The notes beneath the pieces were generated by a model, which was not told the DNA's origin, ran no database searches, and saw nothing but the letters and a program-made list of their open reading frames with translations. 64,000 nt of DNA from Enoplosus armatus (taxonomy: Eukaryota > Chordata > Actinopteri > Centrarchiformes > Enoplosidae): positions 1,364,001-1,428,000 of the forward strand of contig NC_092203.1 of assembly GCF_043641665.1 (NCBI RefSeq). The letters run 5' to 3'. Position 1 is the first letter of the stretch, and each line of letters opens with the position of its first letter. Positions 40,301 to 55,070 of this stretch are shown piece by piece. Position numbers and translations under genes: made by a program.

Positions 40301-43300
40301 CTCTCATTAAGTCTTCTCTTTATGGTAGACTTCGATACTGATACACCTACTTCACTTGGGTGGATGTTGTGAAGGGGTTTTTCTTCACCATGGAAAGGAT
40401 TCTGCGATCATCCACCACCGTTGTCTTCCGCGGACATCCAGGCCTTTTTCAGTTCCCAAGCTCACCAGTGTGCTCTTTTTTTTTCTCAGAATGTACCAAA
40501 CTGTTGATTTGGCCACTCCTAACATTTCTGCTATCTCTCTGATGGATTTCTTCTTTTTTTTCAACCTAAGGATGGTGTGTTTCACTTCCATTGAGAGCTC
40601 CTTTGACTGCATGTTGTGGGTTCACAGCAACAGCTTCCAAATGCAAATGCCACACCTGGAATCAACTCCAGACCAACTGCTTAACTGATGACAGGTTAAC
40701 AAGGGAAGAGCCCATGCAGCCTTCTGAGTCAATTGTCCAATTACTTTTGGTCCCTTGAAAAAGAGGCGGCTACATATTAAAGAGCTGTAATTCCTAAACC
40801 CTTCCTCCAATTTGGATGTGAATACTCTCAAATTACAGCTGAGAGTCTGCACTTTAAGCCCATATTGATTATATAACTGTATCCTGAATACGTTTTCGTG
40901 AACAGCTAAAAAACTGTGTCACTGTCCAAATATTTCTGGGCCTAACTGTATAATGTGTAAAATTCTGGGGGACGTGTTGCGTTTCATTCATGGCGGCTTC
41001 GCGTCCTTTTGGGGGGGAAAAGGCGGAGTAGAACATGACCTCTAGCGATACCGATGGAATTAGTGCTGTGGAAGTGTACATTACACGGAATTTATCGAGA
41101 CAAAAGGTAAACATGGAGGAAGTGTTGGCTTTACATTAACTGGGGAACCAGGGGAATTAGAAATAAGGACCTATCTCTAATATGACACTTTGGTTTTGGC
41201 GTTAATTCGATATAAAGTGTGAGCTTTAGAGATGCTGGTGGGAAGATTTATTTTTTAACCTTCTTTTACCCGTCTCCAGTCTTTATGCTAAGCTAGTTAG
41301 TGTCCAACTCTTGGCAAGAGAGAGTGACTCAGCTCATTTCCTCAAATGAACTTTTCCTTTAAGAAGAGGTTTGCAACTATTTTGGCTCTTGACCCCTTAA
41401 AACAAATCAATGTATGCTCCCTTGAGGTTTGACATGACATGTATACTGTGTTACGGTACAGTATGTCAATGTCAATATCAGTGATAACCGAAAACCGAAA
41501 GTGTCAGTTGGTCTTGGTGAAACATTCAGGACTCAAATGTCCTCCTCCGACAGAGGGACACCTTTAGCCTGTGAATGGGATCAAATCCACACTCGTTTTG
41601 CTCCCTAATATGGCCTTCTGCAAAGACTTTAATGCTGTTTCTTACATAAGCTGCTGCAGAGAGCCGAGCTGACAGCAAAGCTGGAGAGGCAACGAAGATC
41701 AGAGGAGATTTTGAAGAGTCGGCCTGCCTAAAAATTCATCAGTTTGTATCTATTACCGAAGTGCCGAACGCCAGCAGTTAAGTTTGATATCTTGTCCGCA
41801 AACAGTGCTTAAAAGCCCCCATACATTGTTAATGAGGGCTGCAGTGGATTTGTGTTTAACTCATTTATTATGAATGATTTGTTAGCACATTTGTAAATGC
41901 TGACTAAAAGTCACACCAGCACGTGTTGTGCCTAATCTACGGCTTTAAATTGTTAATCATGCATCAGCACTTTGTGAGCCATTTGTAAGAATTATAAGTG
42001 TTTGTTCTTCATTGTGAACGCACTTATAGGAGCGGATGCACGTAAATTGTTTGCCGCCTCTAATTTAAAGATGCAAAAAGTGGCAGTTTTTGTTTGTGTC
42101 AAGGACAATGACTGATTTAGAAAAATATATATGATGAGTGAGTTATTGCGGTTTGGATTTAATGTTAAGCAATGGTTCTTAATTGGTAGAAAATGCCTAT
42201 ACAGCCACCGTCATAAAAAGGTTTCAAAATAAGAGGTCGATTTAGATATTGACGTGATGAGGGCAGCTTAAAAAATAAGAACAGCTGACGATGAAGGGCC
42301 AAGTTTAGCTTGACTTCATTTTTAGCTACTTTCCATTGAAAATTGCTGGCAATACTTCCCCAAACAGCTAATGCTAATGTCTGCTGGATGTGTAAATAGG
42401 CAACTGTTTGCTAACACGTTAGCTATATCAGCTTTCAGGTGGCAATGTGGCAATGTTGTGTTTACAGCTTGTTTCTGCCCCCCCCAAACATGGTAAACAA
42501 ACATGGTGTTGATCTTCTCAGATATTCGCTCCAGGAAAGAGAGCGAATAAGCGTATTCCCCAAAATGCTAACACATGGAAAGACCTGTTCGTTATGCTAC
42601 AGCAGGTTGTTGCCATGTTTCATGATTTGCTGCAGTAAGCAGGAGCTGGCACTGCAGTACGCCTCCTTGATTGTCCTGTTTTCTGTGTTTATAGGACAAA
42701 TCCAAGTCAATCGACTGGCATAGGTAGCTGCTGCGTAGAAGTTTGAAAACAGTCATTATGGACAGTTTGCTGCATCTCGTACGTCCACCGAGCCGCACCG
42801 GCGCTGTCCTGTATGCATAATCACAGTTCAGAACGTCCTCGCAGGTATGATTGCTGTACGGAAGGAAAAATTCATTTTCTAACCCAACTGTGCGATGGAA
42901 CCTTGTTATTTCAGCATCGCAGGTCACAGCAGATTAAGCTCCGCGGGGCGTCTCACACACACACACACACGCACACACACACACAGGTGTTTTTACCTGC
43001 ACTTTGTCATGCAGCTCCTGAATGCTGCCGTCCTTGCGTGACACAGAGAACTCGGGGCTCTGTAGGATGGCCTCACCGCGGGTCATGTAGCTGTGGACCT
43101 CTGTGAAGTCGACGTCAAACCTGAGGACAGACACACACACACACACACACACATGCACTTGGCAATATTACCTGCTATGCTGATATTGCTGAGCACAAAA
43201 GACACTTGCTGCCGCAGTTTTCTCTGGAAAATACATTTTCACGATTGCATCCCTTTATTGTTCCTGTTAACTCTGAACGATTTCATTTGCAGATTGCCAA

Positions 43301-46300
43301 GAGCTCCATGTCAGCTCTCAACACTAAAGGTCACTTGCAGCACCTGCATCAACACTCTCACAGTAGAAAGAAACAGTGTGATTCTGTTGGGTGGTTTAAT
43401 GTAAAAGTTATGACGTTTAGATTCTTTGTAAAAGCACAACTTGGACTTGATCGGCTCCCCTCATTTGACAATGCATTGACTCCGTCCAATCAGGCAGATA
43501 TGGAGAGTCGCCTCATTTGCTCATTCAGTCAGAGGAGCCAGGATGTCAGCCAATCGGGGTCGAGCACCGTGAGTTCACGTCCATTTAGTAAAGATGACTT
43601 TAACAGTAACATGAGAGAACGTAAGTTGCCCTCAAACCATGCTCCCATGATTGGCTGAATGGAATAAATTGACCTCATATAAAACACCACACAGAAGATA
43701 TCCAACAATGGGAATCAAATAGATATTGACACACAGCGACACAAGTGCAGTAATAATAATGTACACATTCAAACAAACATAACCAAAACAAAACTAAATC
43801 TACATCAATTTACGCCAATTATTGTACTGAACTACAGTATACCTTCATGTGAAATAATGAAAACTAGCGAAAAGGACATTGTATTCTAACACAGGGACTT
43901 TAAATTCGACTAAAAATACACTTTTAAAGTCATCTATGTAGTAACAGCAGTGGTGGAGAAATGAAAAGTATTCACTTAAAAGAGAACTCCAGATACTTCA
44001 TGTTGCACACTTCCATGAAGTTCGGGGACTTGCCAGGTAAACAGTGGAAAGACGCGTGTGTGCGTATGTATTTGATTTGCCGTATTTTGACCCTCCATGA
44101 CACCTTTTTGCGTGTATATTCTTGACCTTGAAAGCAACTAGCGGAGTACGAAATGCAATATTTCCCTCTGAAACGTAGCAGAGTCGAAGTAAAAAGTAGC
44201 ACAAGTTCAGCACAAAGGACAGTACTTTGGGGAACGTGCTATGGCTGTCCACCACTGCGTAACGGATCCCCTCCTAAGGTTACTTGCCTCACTACTCACT
44301 ACAAGATGCAAGAGGATTCTCAGAGTCTCCTACTTCACTACTATCAAAGGTTTGATTTGGAGCTAGCCTCTATAATCACCGGCGCAGACACTCAGTATCG
44401 GCATCTGCAGTGTTTCATCACCTACCTGCTGAGATAAGGCAGCAGAAAGGGGTGCATGTAACTGAACATTTCACATGAGTTAGAAACGATGATGTTGAGA
44501 TGCTAATTACAATTCAGAGTAGACCTCCTCGGTGTAGCAACACACACCCACCTTTTCCTGAGTTCAGAATCCACCACGACTTGTCTCTTCTTCTGCGGCG
44601 GCGGCGACTCTCGGGTCTGGCGCACGGCTGACACCTTCTCCCTTGTCGTCACCTTGGTAACGGTCGCCGTGACAGAGTGGGTCAGCTCGGACTGCTGGGC
44701 CGTGGTGGCAGCCGTTGAGAGCTGAACGTGCGCGCGCACACACACACAAAAAAATATATTTAGACAAACTGCACACAACAGCAGGCGCTGTATCAGCTTA
44801 CAAGGATCTGTCAAAATCACACGCATCCCAAATCACCACTTAACACACTCTCACATCTGTCTGAGTGCCTGCACACACACACACACACACACACACACTC
44901 AGAGTGCAACAGTGTCCTTGAGAGGCAACAAGTCAAAGATCGGTTACATCAATCACACAGTATCACAACAAAAAATATATACGCCAGGATGTGTGTGGGG
45001 TTTCAACAACAGCTACAGATGTGAGTGTGTGTGTGTGTGTGAGTACTCAGACAGGTGTGAGACGGCTAAGTAGCGATTTGGGATTTCTGCGACTCTGACA
45101 GATTGTAACTGCACAAAAGGACGAGCGAGCGAGGCCGAGAGAAATGTAGTTTTTATGTGTGTGTGTGTGTGTTGCATTTTTCAATGAAGGTGTGTGTGCT
45201 TATTATATTACATGTATTTACTTAGCTGACGCTTTTATCCAAAGCGACTTACAATACGTGCGTTCGACCATGTGCATACAGCCATGCTGAACTGCTTCAA
45301 GAGTTAGAAACAATAAGAGATCATTATTATTTTGGCTTTATGGTTTTAAGGTGCAGTCTGATCTGATTAGTTTTCAGTCTGCGATTTCTTTCTTGAGGTC
45401 GACGAGGAGCTGTAACTACTATTATTAGTCATATTTCTGTCATTATTATACTTGTTATTGCTATTATCAGTCATATTTCAGTTATTATTACAGCTGTAAC
45501 TACTATTATTAGTCATATTTCTGTTGTCATTGTAGTTGTGATTGATATTACTGGTGCTGCTATGCATCTCTGTCTGTCTGTCTGTCTGTGCCAGTGTTTC
45601 TTTCTCTCTCTCTCTCTCTCTCTCTCTGCCTCTCTCTCTCTGTGTCTCTCTCTCCTTCTCAACCAAAGCGGGCCTGGAGTCAAAGCAGACGACCGCCCAC
45701 CCACAGCCCTGGTTCTGCTCGAGGTTTCGGCCTTAAAATAAAGTTTTTCCTCGCCGCTGTTGCCATAGTTCTTGCTCTGCTTGCTCCTGTTGGGTCTCTG
45801 CAGTAATAGTATAGAGCACGGTCTCGACCTGCTCTGTTTGTAAAGTGTCGTGAGATGACTGTTGTTGAGATTTTGGCGCGAATATAAATAAAACTGAACT
45901 GAATCGCGTCGCAAGCAAGCTGGCAGTAGCAGAGCGTGGGGGACGGGCCTGGGTGTACGGTTGGTAGGCAAGCACCAGCGTCTTGAATCGCATTGGAGCA
46001 GCACTGCGCTCCCGGGCAGCCAGGCCCACCGGCCAGGTGCAAGTCGCAGTAGTCCAGGCACGCTGGCGACATGAGCCTGGACCATGTATTCTAATTCTGA
46101 GCATTGCTCACTGTTGTCTTGCGATAACAGTGTGTGTTTGTGCGCGTATGTGTGTGTGTGTGCAGGCTTGTTTCAGCAGGGAAGAGCCCAATTGACAGTT
46201 AAGCAGCGAGTGCTACTACTGGGATAGCCTTGCTACCATGGCAACGTGCCTGCAGAGGTCAATCTGCTAATTATCGGACTGATTATAACGGACAAGTAAT

Positions 46301-47878
46301 TGGGGGGGGGGGGGGCGCGTGAAAGGACGATTGTGTAAGGGCCAGTAAAGCACATATTTGTATTTGGTAAATTGTTTATGTTGTTATTTATGTCTTCATA
46401 CAACAGCTTATGTATATTTTGAATAGTGCATTATAGGTGGACTATGCTAAGGTGACCCTAACCCTGTCTTTAAAGTGCTAGCATTCAGCCAGAGTTATCT
46501 GTGCTATTTACGGCAGGTGTTGGGAGTTTGTAGTGCTCATGGGCAGCGAGTTTGAGGAGCAACGAGGTGCCAGTAAGATGCGGAGACGTCTGCAAAACCT
46601 TCCATCGAAACAGGTTTGTGTGATGGCCTGTCCATCCTGAGGACGTGTAGCTAGTGTCACGTTAGCAGGAATGGAACACGTAACCTTGGATAGGAATCAC
46701 CCGCAGTGATGCTGTAATCCGTCCTCAAATAAACCCTCATTCAATGTTGTCCATGTACCCAACCTGCCTTGAGAGGCCTACTGTATCCGAATATAAAATA
46801 ATATATTTGAAATATGCTTATTATATTGACAAAGGGACGATTTCCCAAAATGTTGCGCTATGCCTTTAAGAGTACAGGAAGTGCTGCACGAGAAGGAGCA
46901 CTTCAGGGCATAACGCTTCCTTGTAAACCTATAATATAAACAATTCCAATCATTTACTCAACGCTCGGCATGAAGCTCTCCAGAGGGCTTACGGAATAAA
47001 GCGAAGGCAACATTGCAGTGCAGTGTCTTTATCAGCAATGCAAAAAAAAAAAACCAAAAAAAACACAGAAGCACTTTGTCTTTATCTTATCACTTGTCAG
47101 TGAGCATGGCAGTTTTACAGGCGCAAATGTGACGGCGATAAAGACAGAGCCTGCGTAGTTACAGAAGGAGATGAGAGAGCGGCGGTGACAACTGAACAAT
47201 CGAACCTTTTCAGACAAGTGATCATGAAGAGCGATAATTGTATGACGGTGCTGATTGAAAGCGCCTCCTTCATCAGTGTGTGTGTGTGTGTGTGTGTGTT
47301 TGTGCACGCCGGAGAGGACTGCACACACAAGTGTCAGCCCTGATCCCGTCCCTTCCCTTCTCAGTATTCTCCACTGGCGTGTAACGTAAACCTCTCTAGG
47401 TGTGCAGCGACCTCTGTCACCCCCCCCAGCCGATCCATTTATTTCCTCTTTCCCTCAAGCCAAACACTTGCAGCGACCAGGACTCGGTTTCATCACAGCG
47501 GCGTTCTTACAGCAGGACACATGTGACCTCAGCGCGTCTGGATTCGCTGCAAGGATTTCATTCTGGACAGAAAAACCGCGGCGAGCCGTCGGCAGAGCTA
47601 GAAACCAAAAGAAACCGGCTCGGCGCGCCAGCAAGGAGCCCAGTGACGAGTAGAAGAAGACGAGCTGCGACTTGATTAGTCTTTGTCTACATTTGGAACA
47701 CTCATTTTGCTTTTAATCCTAACTCTCAAACTTGTTCAAGCTGCTGTTCTTTTCTTTTCTTTTTTAATCTCCGTCCGTCAGTTGCAACTTCCTGCTGGTT
47801 TTCACTCTCCTACCTAATCACAAACTGATTAAGACCTGGGACACTGAGCGAATGAAATGAAGTGCAATCAGCGAGCTG

Positions 47879-47921
<43 letters not shown>

Positions 47922-50900
47922 GACCAGACTCTCAGCCCTGAGAAGCAAAGCTGACAGACCATAGGCTAAAGGCTAAAGTTGTTTTCATTGGCTAAATTGG
48001 ACGGAAGTTAAATTCCTGGGTTGCTTACATGTCCGAATCACACTTTTGTAACCTTTCGTTGGTGTGGGAATTTGGGAGTCTGTTAGCTTAGCTTAGCATA
48101 AAGACTGGCAGTGTGGGGAAACAGCTAGCTCCTTAAAAATCTGCTTACCACCTCTGAAGCTCTAAAGGAAACCTCATGGTGATAAGTAGGCCCAAAATGT
48201 GATTAATTACTCATTACTAATTACTAATTAAAAAGGAATTATGTTACAGGACTAATTACTCAGCAGAAAAAGTGCCTAGAATACAAGTTACATTACCCTC
48301 GTTGCGTTAATTTCGTTACTCTACTACCGCCTTTTACTGACCGTCAACAGCTAGCTTAAGTTTAGCCCCGGTCCCGACCTCACTGAAGCTGGGGGGTTTC
48401 TGTCTGTTTGCTGTCCAGTTGCCACCTTTAGCAAGCCGGCTTAGAAGACACAACAGCTACATGAGAGAACTCCGGAGCTACCGGGGGTCGCTTTGCTTCT
48501 CATTTTGTAGAGGCTAACCTTCCCGGCCCCCTGCGCCAAGCTAGCACGTGTTGTTGTTTTGAATTGAATTGAATTAACAACGTTGTTCATGAGTAAAATG
48601 TTGAGGTGCTGTTGAGTGACTTTTTGGACAGAGCCAGGCTAGCTGTTCCCCTGTTTCCAGCCTTTATGCTAAGCTAAACTTATCGTCTCAGGATTCCAGC
48701 CTCATATTTGGCATAAAGACACGACAGCGGTATTGGTCTTCGCCTATAAGGTTTCCTTATGAATAAAGAAATATTTTCCTATAATACTGTAACTGTACAC
48801 CAACCTGTACCTGGGAGCTGCTCATCTCCAGACTCTGGACCAGTCGGTCCCAGCGCTGGGCGAAGCTGTCCAGTCTGGCCTCCAGTTTGCTGGCCACCTC
48901 TTTGTTCTTGACGCTGGACAGCAGGTCCTGACTCATGGAGCACAGCTTGTCCATGGTGGGACGCTTCACCTCCAGGTCTGCCTTCACCGTCTGGTGGAAC
49001 ATAAATACACACACACACAACATGTGCTGGGGATTTCCGCCTCCGTGCCTCTTCTCCAACTGGAGACATTTTTAACATGTCAAATATTTATTCAAATCAG
49101 TGTACAGTGTCTTTTTGCAAAGGAGTCGCACACGTATATTCCTCCTTTATGCTAAATGAAAAGGGAGAGCAGATCGGTTGCAGGGAGACTCACAGCAAGG
49201 CGACGGAGGCAGGCCACCGTCTCCGCCTGGTCCTTCAGGTTGGAGGTCTTGATGGAGCGAACCAGCTCCTCTTTCTGAGTCAACCAGGAGTCAAATAAAC
49301 ACTGTGAGGAGAGGAGAGGGGAAGGAAGAGGAAAGAAAAGGGGGGGGGGGGTGATGTCAGAAGAGGACAATAAAGGGGAAAGGAAAGGACAGGAAATGAA
49401 AGGGGACAAAAGAGGAGGATGATGAAGGAGAGGAGACCAGGAGAAGGAGAGGAAGGCAAGGAAAGAAGAGGAAAGGAAAGAGGAGATGAGGAGCAGAGAA
49501 AAGACGAGAGAAATCAGGGGAGAAGATGAAGGGACAGGAAAGAGGAGGAGAGGAGAGACGAGAGGATAAAGACGCAGAGAGGAAAGAGGAGAAGAGATGA
49601 GAGGAGACAAGGACAAGATAGGAGAGGAAACAAAAGGAGGAGAGGAAATGAGGGAAGGGGAAGAGAGGAGGGGAGATGATGGGAAAGGAAAGGGAACAGG
49701 AAGGAGAGAGGAGAGGGGACAAGAACAGGAGTAGGTAGGAAAGGAAACCAAAAGAGGAGAGGAAATGAGGAAAGGAGAAGAGAGGTGATGATGGGAGAGA
49801 ACAGGGATGACGAGGAGAGACGAGAGAGCCACAGGAGCACAAAGAGAAGCGATGAAGACACAAGAGGAAGGGCGGATGAAAAGGCGAGAGGGAGGAGAAG
49901 GGAAGCGAGGGAGCGGGAGGAGAGAAAGAAATGTTATCGTGCGGAAGCCATTGTCTCTCCTGCTGGGACAGACAGCTCTTCACTGCAGCGTCGTCCTCAA
50001 GCCCATTGTCAGTGACAGCATCTCTGCCTCTTCCCAGGATTACAACGGGAATACTTCTGCTATCGGCGCATGGACAGTTCATTTGCAACCAGGGGCCCGG
50101 GGGTGGCACTTGAACAAGCATTTAGCCAGAGAACGCGGTGGTGGTGGTGGTGGTGGGGGGGGGGGGGGGGGGGGTGATGTTTTGAAAAATTAATCTAATT
50201 AAATTTGCTTCTTTATGGATGTCTCTGAGCCATTGCAGCCAATGATCCCCCATTAGAAAACGCAGTGGAGGGGTTGCACTTATCTGTGAAACAGAGTGAT
50301 CACACTTCATCAAACGGGCCCCCTGGTGCCCCTAGATCCACATTCTGGCCACATTAGGCACAGGAACAATGTAAATATATACAGAAAGCACTAAGACCTT
50401 TAAACAGTAAGACTCCAGCATACACAAACTGAAGTATCGCAGATTATACTATAGTGTTATTGAATAGAAAATATCAGGAAATAATCTCTTTCTATTAATA
50501 AAAAGGTATATGTGGCTCTAAAGGGTGACTATGACGCCAGAGGGCAGCAATGCAAATCCAGTTTTGGGCTTTTAATTACGGCTGATCAGTTAATCGTGTA
50601 TAATCCGATGTTGTGATTTCGGCTTCCTCTAGTTATTAATCACAGAACGCGAGCAAATCGGATATCACGGCACATCTAATTTCCTTCACAAAGTCTGCCG
50701 TGGCTAAAAATATCAAGACGCCGATAGAAGGGCAGAGAAAATAAGAGTCATTTCTTATGCGAGAGTCACCGAAAAAGGAGCATCCAATGAACAATCCCAA
50801 TGAAACGACATATTTACGCTGTGGATAAAGTTGTGGGGTCCTCGCGCTTTGAGAGAAATGACACTCTTCACAATATGACATCATCAGCGGGTCGACGTGC

Positions 50901-51258
50901 CGACCTTTCGGGCTCACGCCATCCTCACATAAATCAACCACGTAACACTGCCACACACACTCTTTTTAAGTCTTAAAACAAAAGTCACTGGCCCCGTACA
51001 GGGGGGACAAAATCCAAAGTCCTCCTTCCATGCAAAGATCTTACCAGGACTTCAACAGTCTAGACAAATCAAGCGGGTGTCTTCTAACATTTTAGAGTAA
51101 TATTCCGTCTTTTTGTTACTATCCTTCTGTGAATATGAAGTCTGTTTCGGCTTAAAACGTCTCTTAAAGCCTGCCGAATGTGGGAGTAGACACGATCTGG
51201 GTGATCTAATCTCATTATACATGCAGCAAATACTGCTGTGATCCTGCCTCATCTCCAC

Positions 51259-51298
<40 letters not shown>

Positions 51299-52233
51299 GC
51301 ACTCATCTCATACCTGTTCATTAGTGAAGTGCTGCCATTTCAGTAAAATCTCCTGAAGCAGAATCCAGCGTTCTTCTGTCCATCTACAAATGGCTGCCCA
51401 GCGGTCACCTAGCACCTGCACACACACACACACACACACACAAATCAGTAATCAATGTCTGCATTAGCACAAAAATCCCTTTTGAATTACTTCCCCCTGA
51501 GAGGGACTGAAGCATGGTCATCAGGTTGCCTCAGAGGCCGGTGGATTCACTCTTTCACTTGCCAATTTTTATTCTTTTCCGCTGCCAACAGGAACAAAAT
51601 ATCTCTGTGTTCGGACCAAGTGAACGGAGTCCATTGACTGGACAAATCTAAATGCTTTTTGATCCTTTCTGTTCATTAAAAGCATCACATGTTGTTGACC
51701 TTGAACTATTCAGGTGCGACACATGGCCAAAAGTATGTCAACATACTTTTTTACAGTTGTCCATACACTTTTGGCCATGTTGTGTATCATGATTCTCTAC
51801 CACCTGTTGTACGTGTCACAATTTCCCTGTAGCTTTGGCATTAAGGGTTTGAGGGGCCAGATGGTTATATAAGTTTATATATGGTAAATGTTTTCTTTTT
51901 TCTAAATTGTATTTCTGTACAAACATATGCTAATATCATACAGTACATACAAACCTCTACACATGTACACCCACACATATGTACAGACAAAGTGTAATAA
52001 TAATAATAATAATGACGACATAAAGCAACGTAAAATAAATCAAGAAAAAGTAAGGATTATGTATGGACCAAAATACAATGTATTCTTGACCTCTGTCATG
52101 TTGTTTGTAGTTTTCTATTATTTTTATTACGTCATACATCCGGTCTATATATATATATATATACACATATATACATATATATGTATATATACTTGGTCCA
52201 GCCTAAAGGTCTGAACACAGCATGTGCATTAAA

Positions 52234-52279
<46 letters not shown>

Positions 52280-54629
52280 GCTGTGAGCTGTAAAAGTTGA
52301 TTTTTCCCTGACGACCATTTGATCAGCGTATTGGCAGCGGCCTGTTAGCTGAGTAGAAACGGGCGAGACACTCTTCCGTTCCACTTAACCGGCAAAGACA
52401 AAAAAAAAAAAGTGTCCACTGAACACAGTCATCAGAGTGACAGAGAGACGGGGAAGGGGGGGTGGGGGGGGGGGGCGGTGAGGGAGGAAAGGAAAGGAAA
52501 AGACAATGGGGATGCGCAAAAAAAAAAAAAAAAGAGAGAGAGAGGCTCAGCAGGTTAATCTTAAGATGAATGGCCTGTAATTAATCAAGTGACAGTTCAA
52601 CAGCAGGGAGAAAGCAGGGATGGCACCTTCTATTTGCATTTTTACATTCCGGCACACAATGTCCCCTCTCATCTGTTTATTGTTCTCATCTTATATTTCG
52701 TGGTAAACTGCACGGCGGGAAACAACGCCAGCAAACAGACATTAAAAAGAACGCTTCTAATGATGTCAAGTGTGAGTGTGCAACCTTCAAGCTGCTCGCA
52801 GCAGCGCCGCGTCATTAATATTTGTCCGAAACATTGTATTACTCTCTTCTTACTCGTTCTCTGACTAAAGTTTGGGAGGGGAGATTCTCATTTTCAGCTA
52901 ATCTGCTTTCAGCACAGAGCAGCTTACTTCTCGCCACAGCTCCTCAAACCTTTTCTCCCCAAGGAAGGGTTTCAGTCGCATCCAATTATCCAAATGTCTT
53001 CCTTCCCTGTTTGAGTGCGTCGCCAGCGTCTGCCCAAATCTGCCATAGCTCGCTCGCACCTTCCCCAATAGATAACGGATTGAATTCCCCAGATGAAACC
53101 GCCGTGACTTCCCCCCCTTTTTCTCCTCACGTCAATGTCCTACTTTCCAGCAAGTCTGCTCTCCATCTCAGTTCATATCACGTGCCGCTTAGTGTGGACG
53201 CTGTTTCATCTGCAGTCCAGGCTGATATATCCTCTATTGGGCGTTCTCCTAACTCACGGACGGAGGATCACGAAGCCAGATGCAATTCTAAATGTGCACG
53301 TCAGGTAAATCTGTCAGATCTGAAGTACAACAGTCGGCGACAACCTCTGCAGTCTCATTTAGCAACCGCCTTTTTTTTGAAGACGCATAAAAGCTTCAAA
53401 ATCCCCGACTGGGGTATCCACTGACGTATTTTACGTCGTAGAGTAAACCTCTAAAATCTCTCAAGCTCGTGTTAACCACAGACTGCAGTTCAGGCGTCTA
53501 ACCGAAAAACCTTCCAGACGAGGGAACCGGAAGTGTGAAAATGCGAACTCATTTCTGGGTTTTAAGACTGATAATTATATTACCAATCATAGACACCCTT
53601 GATTTGGGCAATGTGGTAGTCCATATATATATATATATATATATATATCACATAGTTTCAAATTACATCATAATTTTGCCAGTTTTGTACTGTATTTTAT
53701 CTTGACAAAGTTCTTATATCTGATTATGTGTATACAACATTTAATATTTGGCTTTTATTGTGACATGAAAGAGCGGCTGAGTAGAAATATTGAAACATTT
53801 CTCGTGATACCCAGCCTCATATGTGGCCAAAGGAACTTGGTGGTGAATGGTGTGATTGCTCGCTTGGTGACCACCTGAAAAGCCGGGGTCTCCACCCCCC
53901 CGCAGGCAGTGTGATTTTAGCAGGGATTCCATTTTCTACATTTTCTCGAAATTGAGTGGCGTCTTGTGCTACATTTGGGAGGAAACTCGACTGGTGACCA
54001 GGGAAGGTAATGATCTTCAGATGTAAAGCAGCTTTCAGAGGCTCTAGGAAAGAAATTTAGATCTAAATTTGGACATTTTAATATCCGAAAACGTATCAGA
54101 ATCGAAACGGTTAATATTCTGACGACCTGCAACTTTCACAGCCAGTTTTACAACAATCCTGTGTTGATCCAAGAACGTAAGGGATCTCTTCCCTTCACAG
54201 CAAGGGTCAGAGGTCAGACTTGAAAGCCTGCAGCTTGTCGGGAAGTGTGTGAACGCTTCAGTGGTACAGAAGCTGGTCTACTCGTTCATCCGGCGTCCTT
54301 GTATCAACAGGTCGGCTAATCAATTTCAGCGCGACAACTGAATCCCGGACAGCGGCGGGAGTAGACCCGGCGGTGCTTCAACGCAGGGTGGCGTGCTGCA
54401 ATTAAGGCCAGTGGATTAGGAAGTGGTGGAAATCAGCGGCTGCGGTTTTAATACATTTCAGCTTTATTCTTTGCAGTGTATGGGAGTTAACAAGGGGAAC
54501 TAAGGCCCATACATCAGAGGCTACGACAAGCGTGGAGAATTAACCGCACAAACAGGCAGCAGAGTCTGGCTCCTCGCTGGAGTCTGTGTGATGATAACTT
54601 ATAGAGTAAACAAAAGCAGAAAGCTACAA

Positions 54630-54662
<33 letters not shown>

Positions 54663-55030
54663 ACACACACACACACGCACGTACGGCACAGCACAAGCGC
54701 ATCTCCCTGGCAAGGTCTAATTACTGCACAACACCAAAGACAAAACTATCTCCCGTTCAATCTATTTTCCTCGAGAAAACAACAACCGGCGTCTGCTGAG
54801 CCCACTCCCACTGAGAAAGAACGAGTGAGCCAGAGAGAGAAGGACGAGGGAGCAATGAGTGGGGTGGGGGGGGAGAGAGAGAGAGCAGAAATCTTTTTAA
54901 AAAGAGATGAAAATTAGCCCACAAGGTATTTATCTTCCTACGAAGCTTTGTGTGATCAGCAAAGTCTGTGCAATGTGAGCACGTTGAACACAGATTTGAG
55001 TGTGTGAGAATGTGCTCGTGTAGGTGATAG

Positions 55031-55070
<40 letters not shown>

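Larger units (their letters stand above)
38804..42996 (-). other. dmd intron 18
   Basis: A 4.2-kb intron. It contains a decayed Tc1-like transposon (about 39420-40948), dispersed repeat pieces at 41205-41350 and 42500-42575, and a CA array (about 42953-42985) near the exon 18 donor. No exon was seen. Confidence 0.7.
44722..48810 (-). other. dmd intron 16
   Basis: A 4.1-kb intron with several repeat pieces: CA arrays near 44735-44748 and 44875-44898, a fish-type core at 45205-45275, and a TC array with a retroelement tail at 45601-45905. A G run lies at about 46302-46315, a TG array at about 47277-47300, a GA array at 47881-47925, and dispersed repeat pieces at 46825-46872, 48070-48140 and 48595-48770. 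No exon was seen. Confidence 0.65.

Noticed and set aside
48805..48810. Longer exon 16 using the second GT
   Set aside because: It stays in frame and would add two codons, but the nearer donor gives exactly the human length; kept as an alternative only.
49357..50121. 254-codon minus-strand Ser/Leu/Pro/Phe-rich frame that looks membrane-like
   Set aside because: It is the pyrimidine side of a purine-rich block; composition alone keeps it open.
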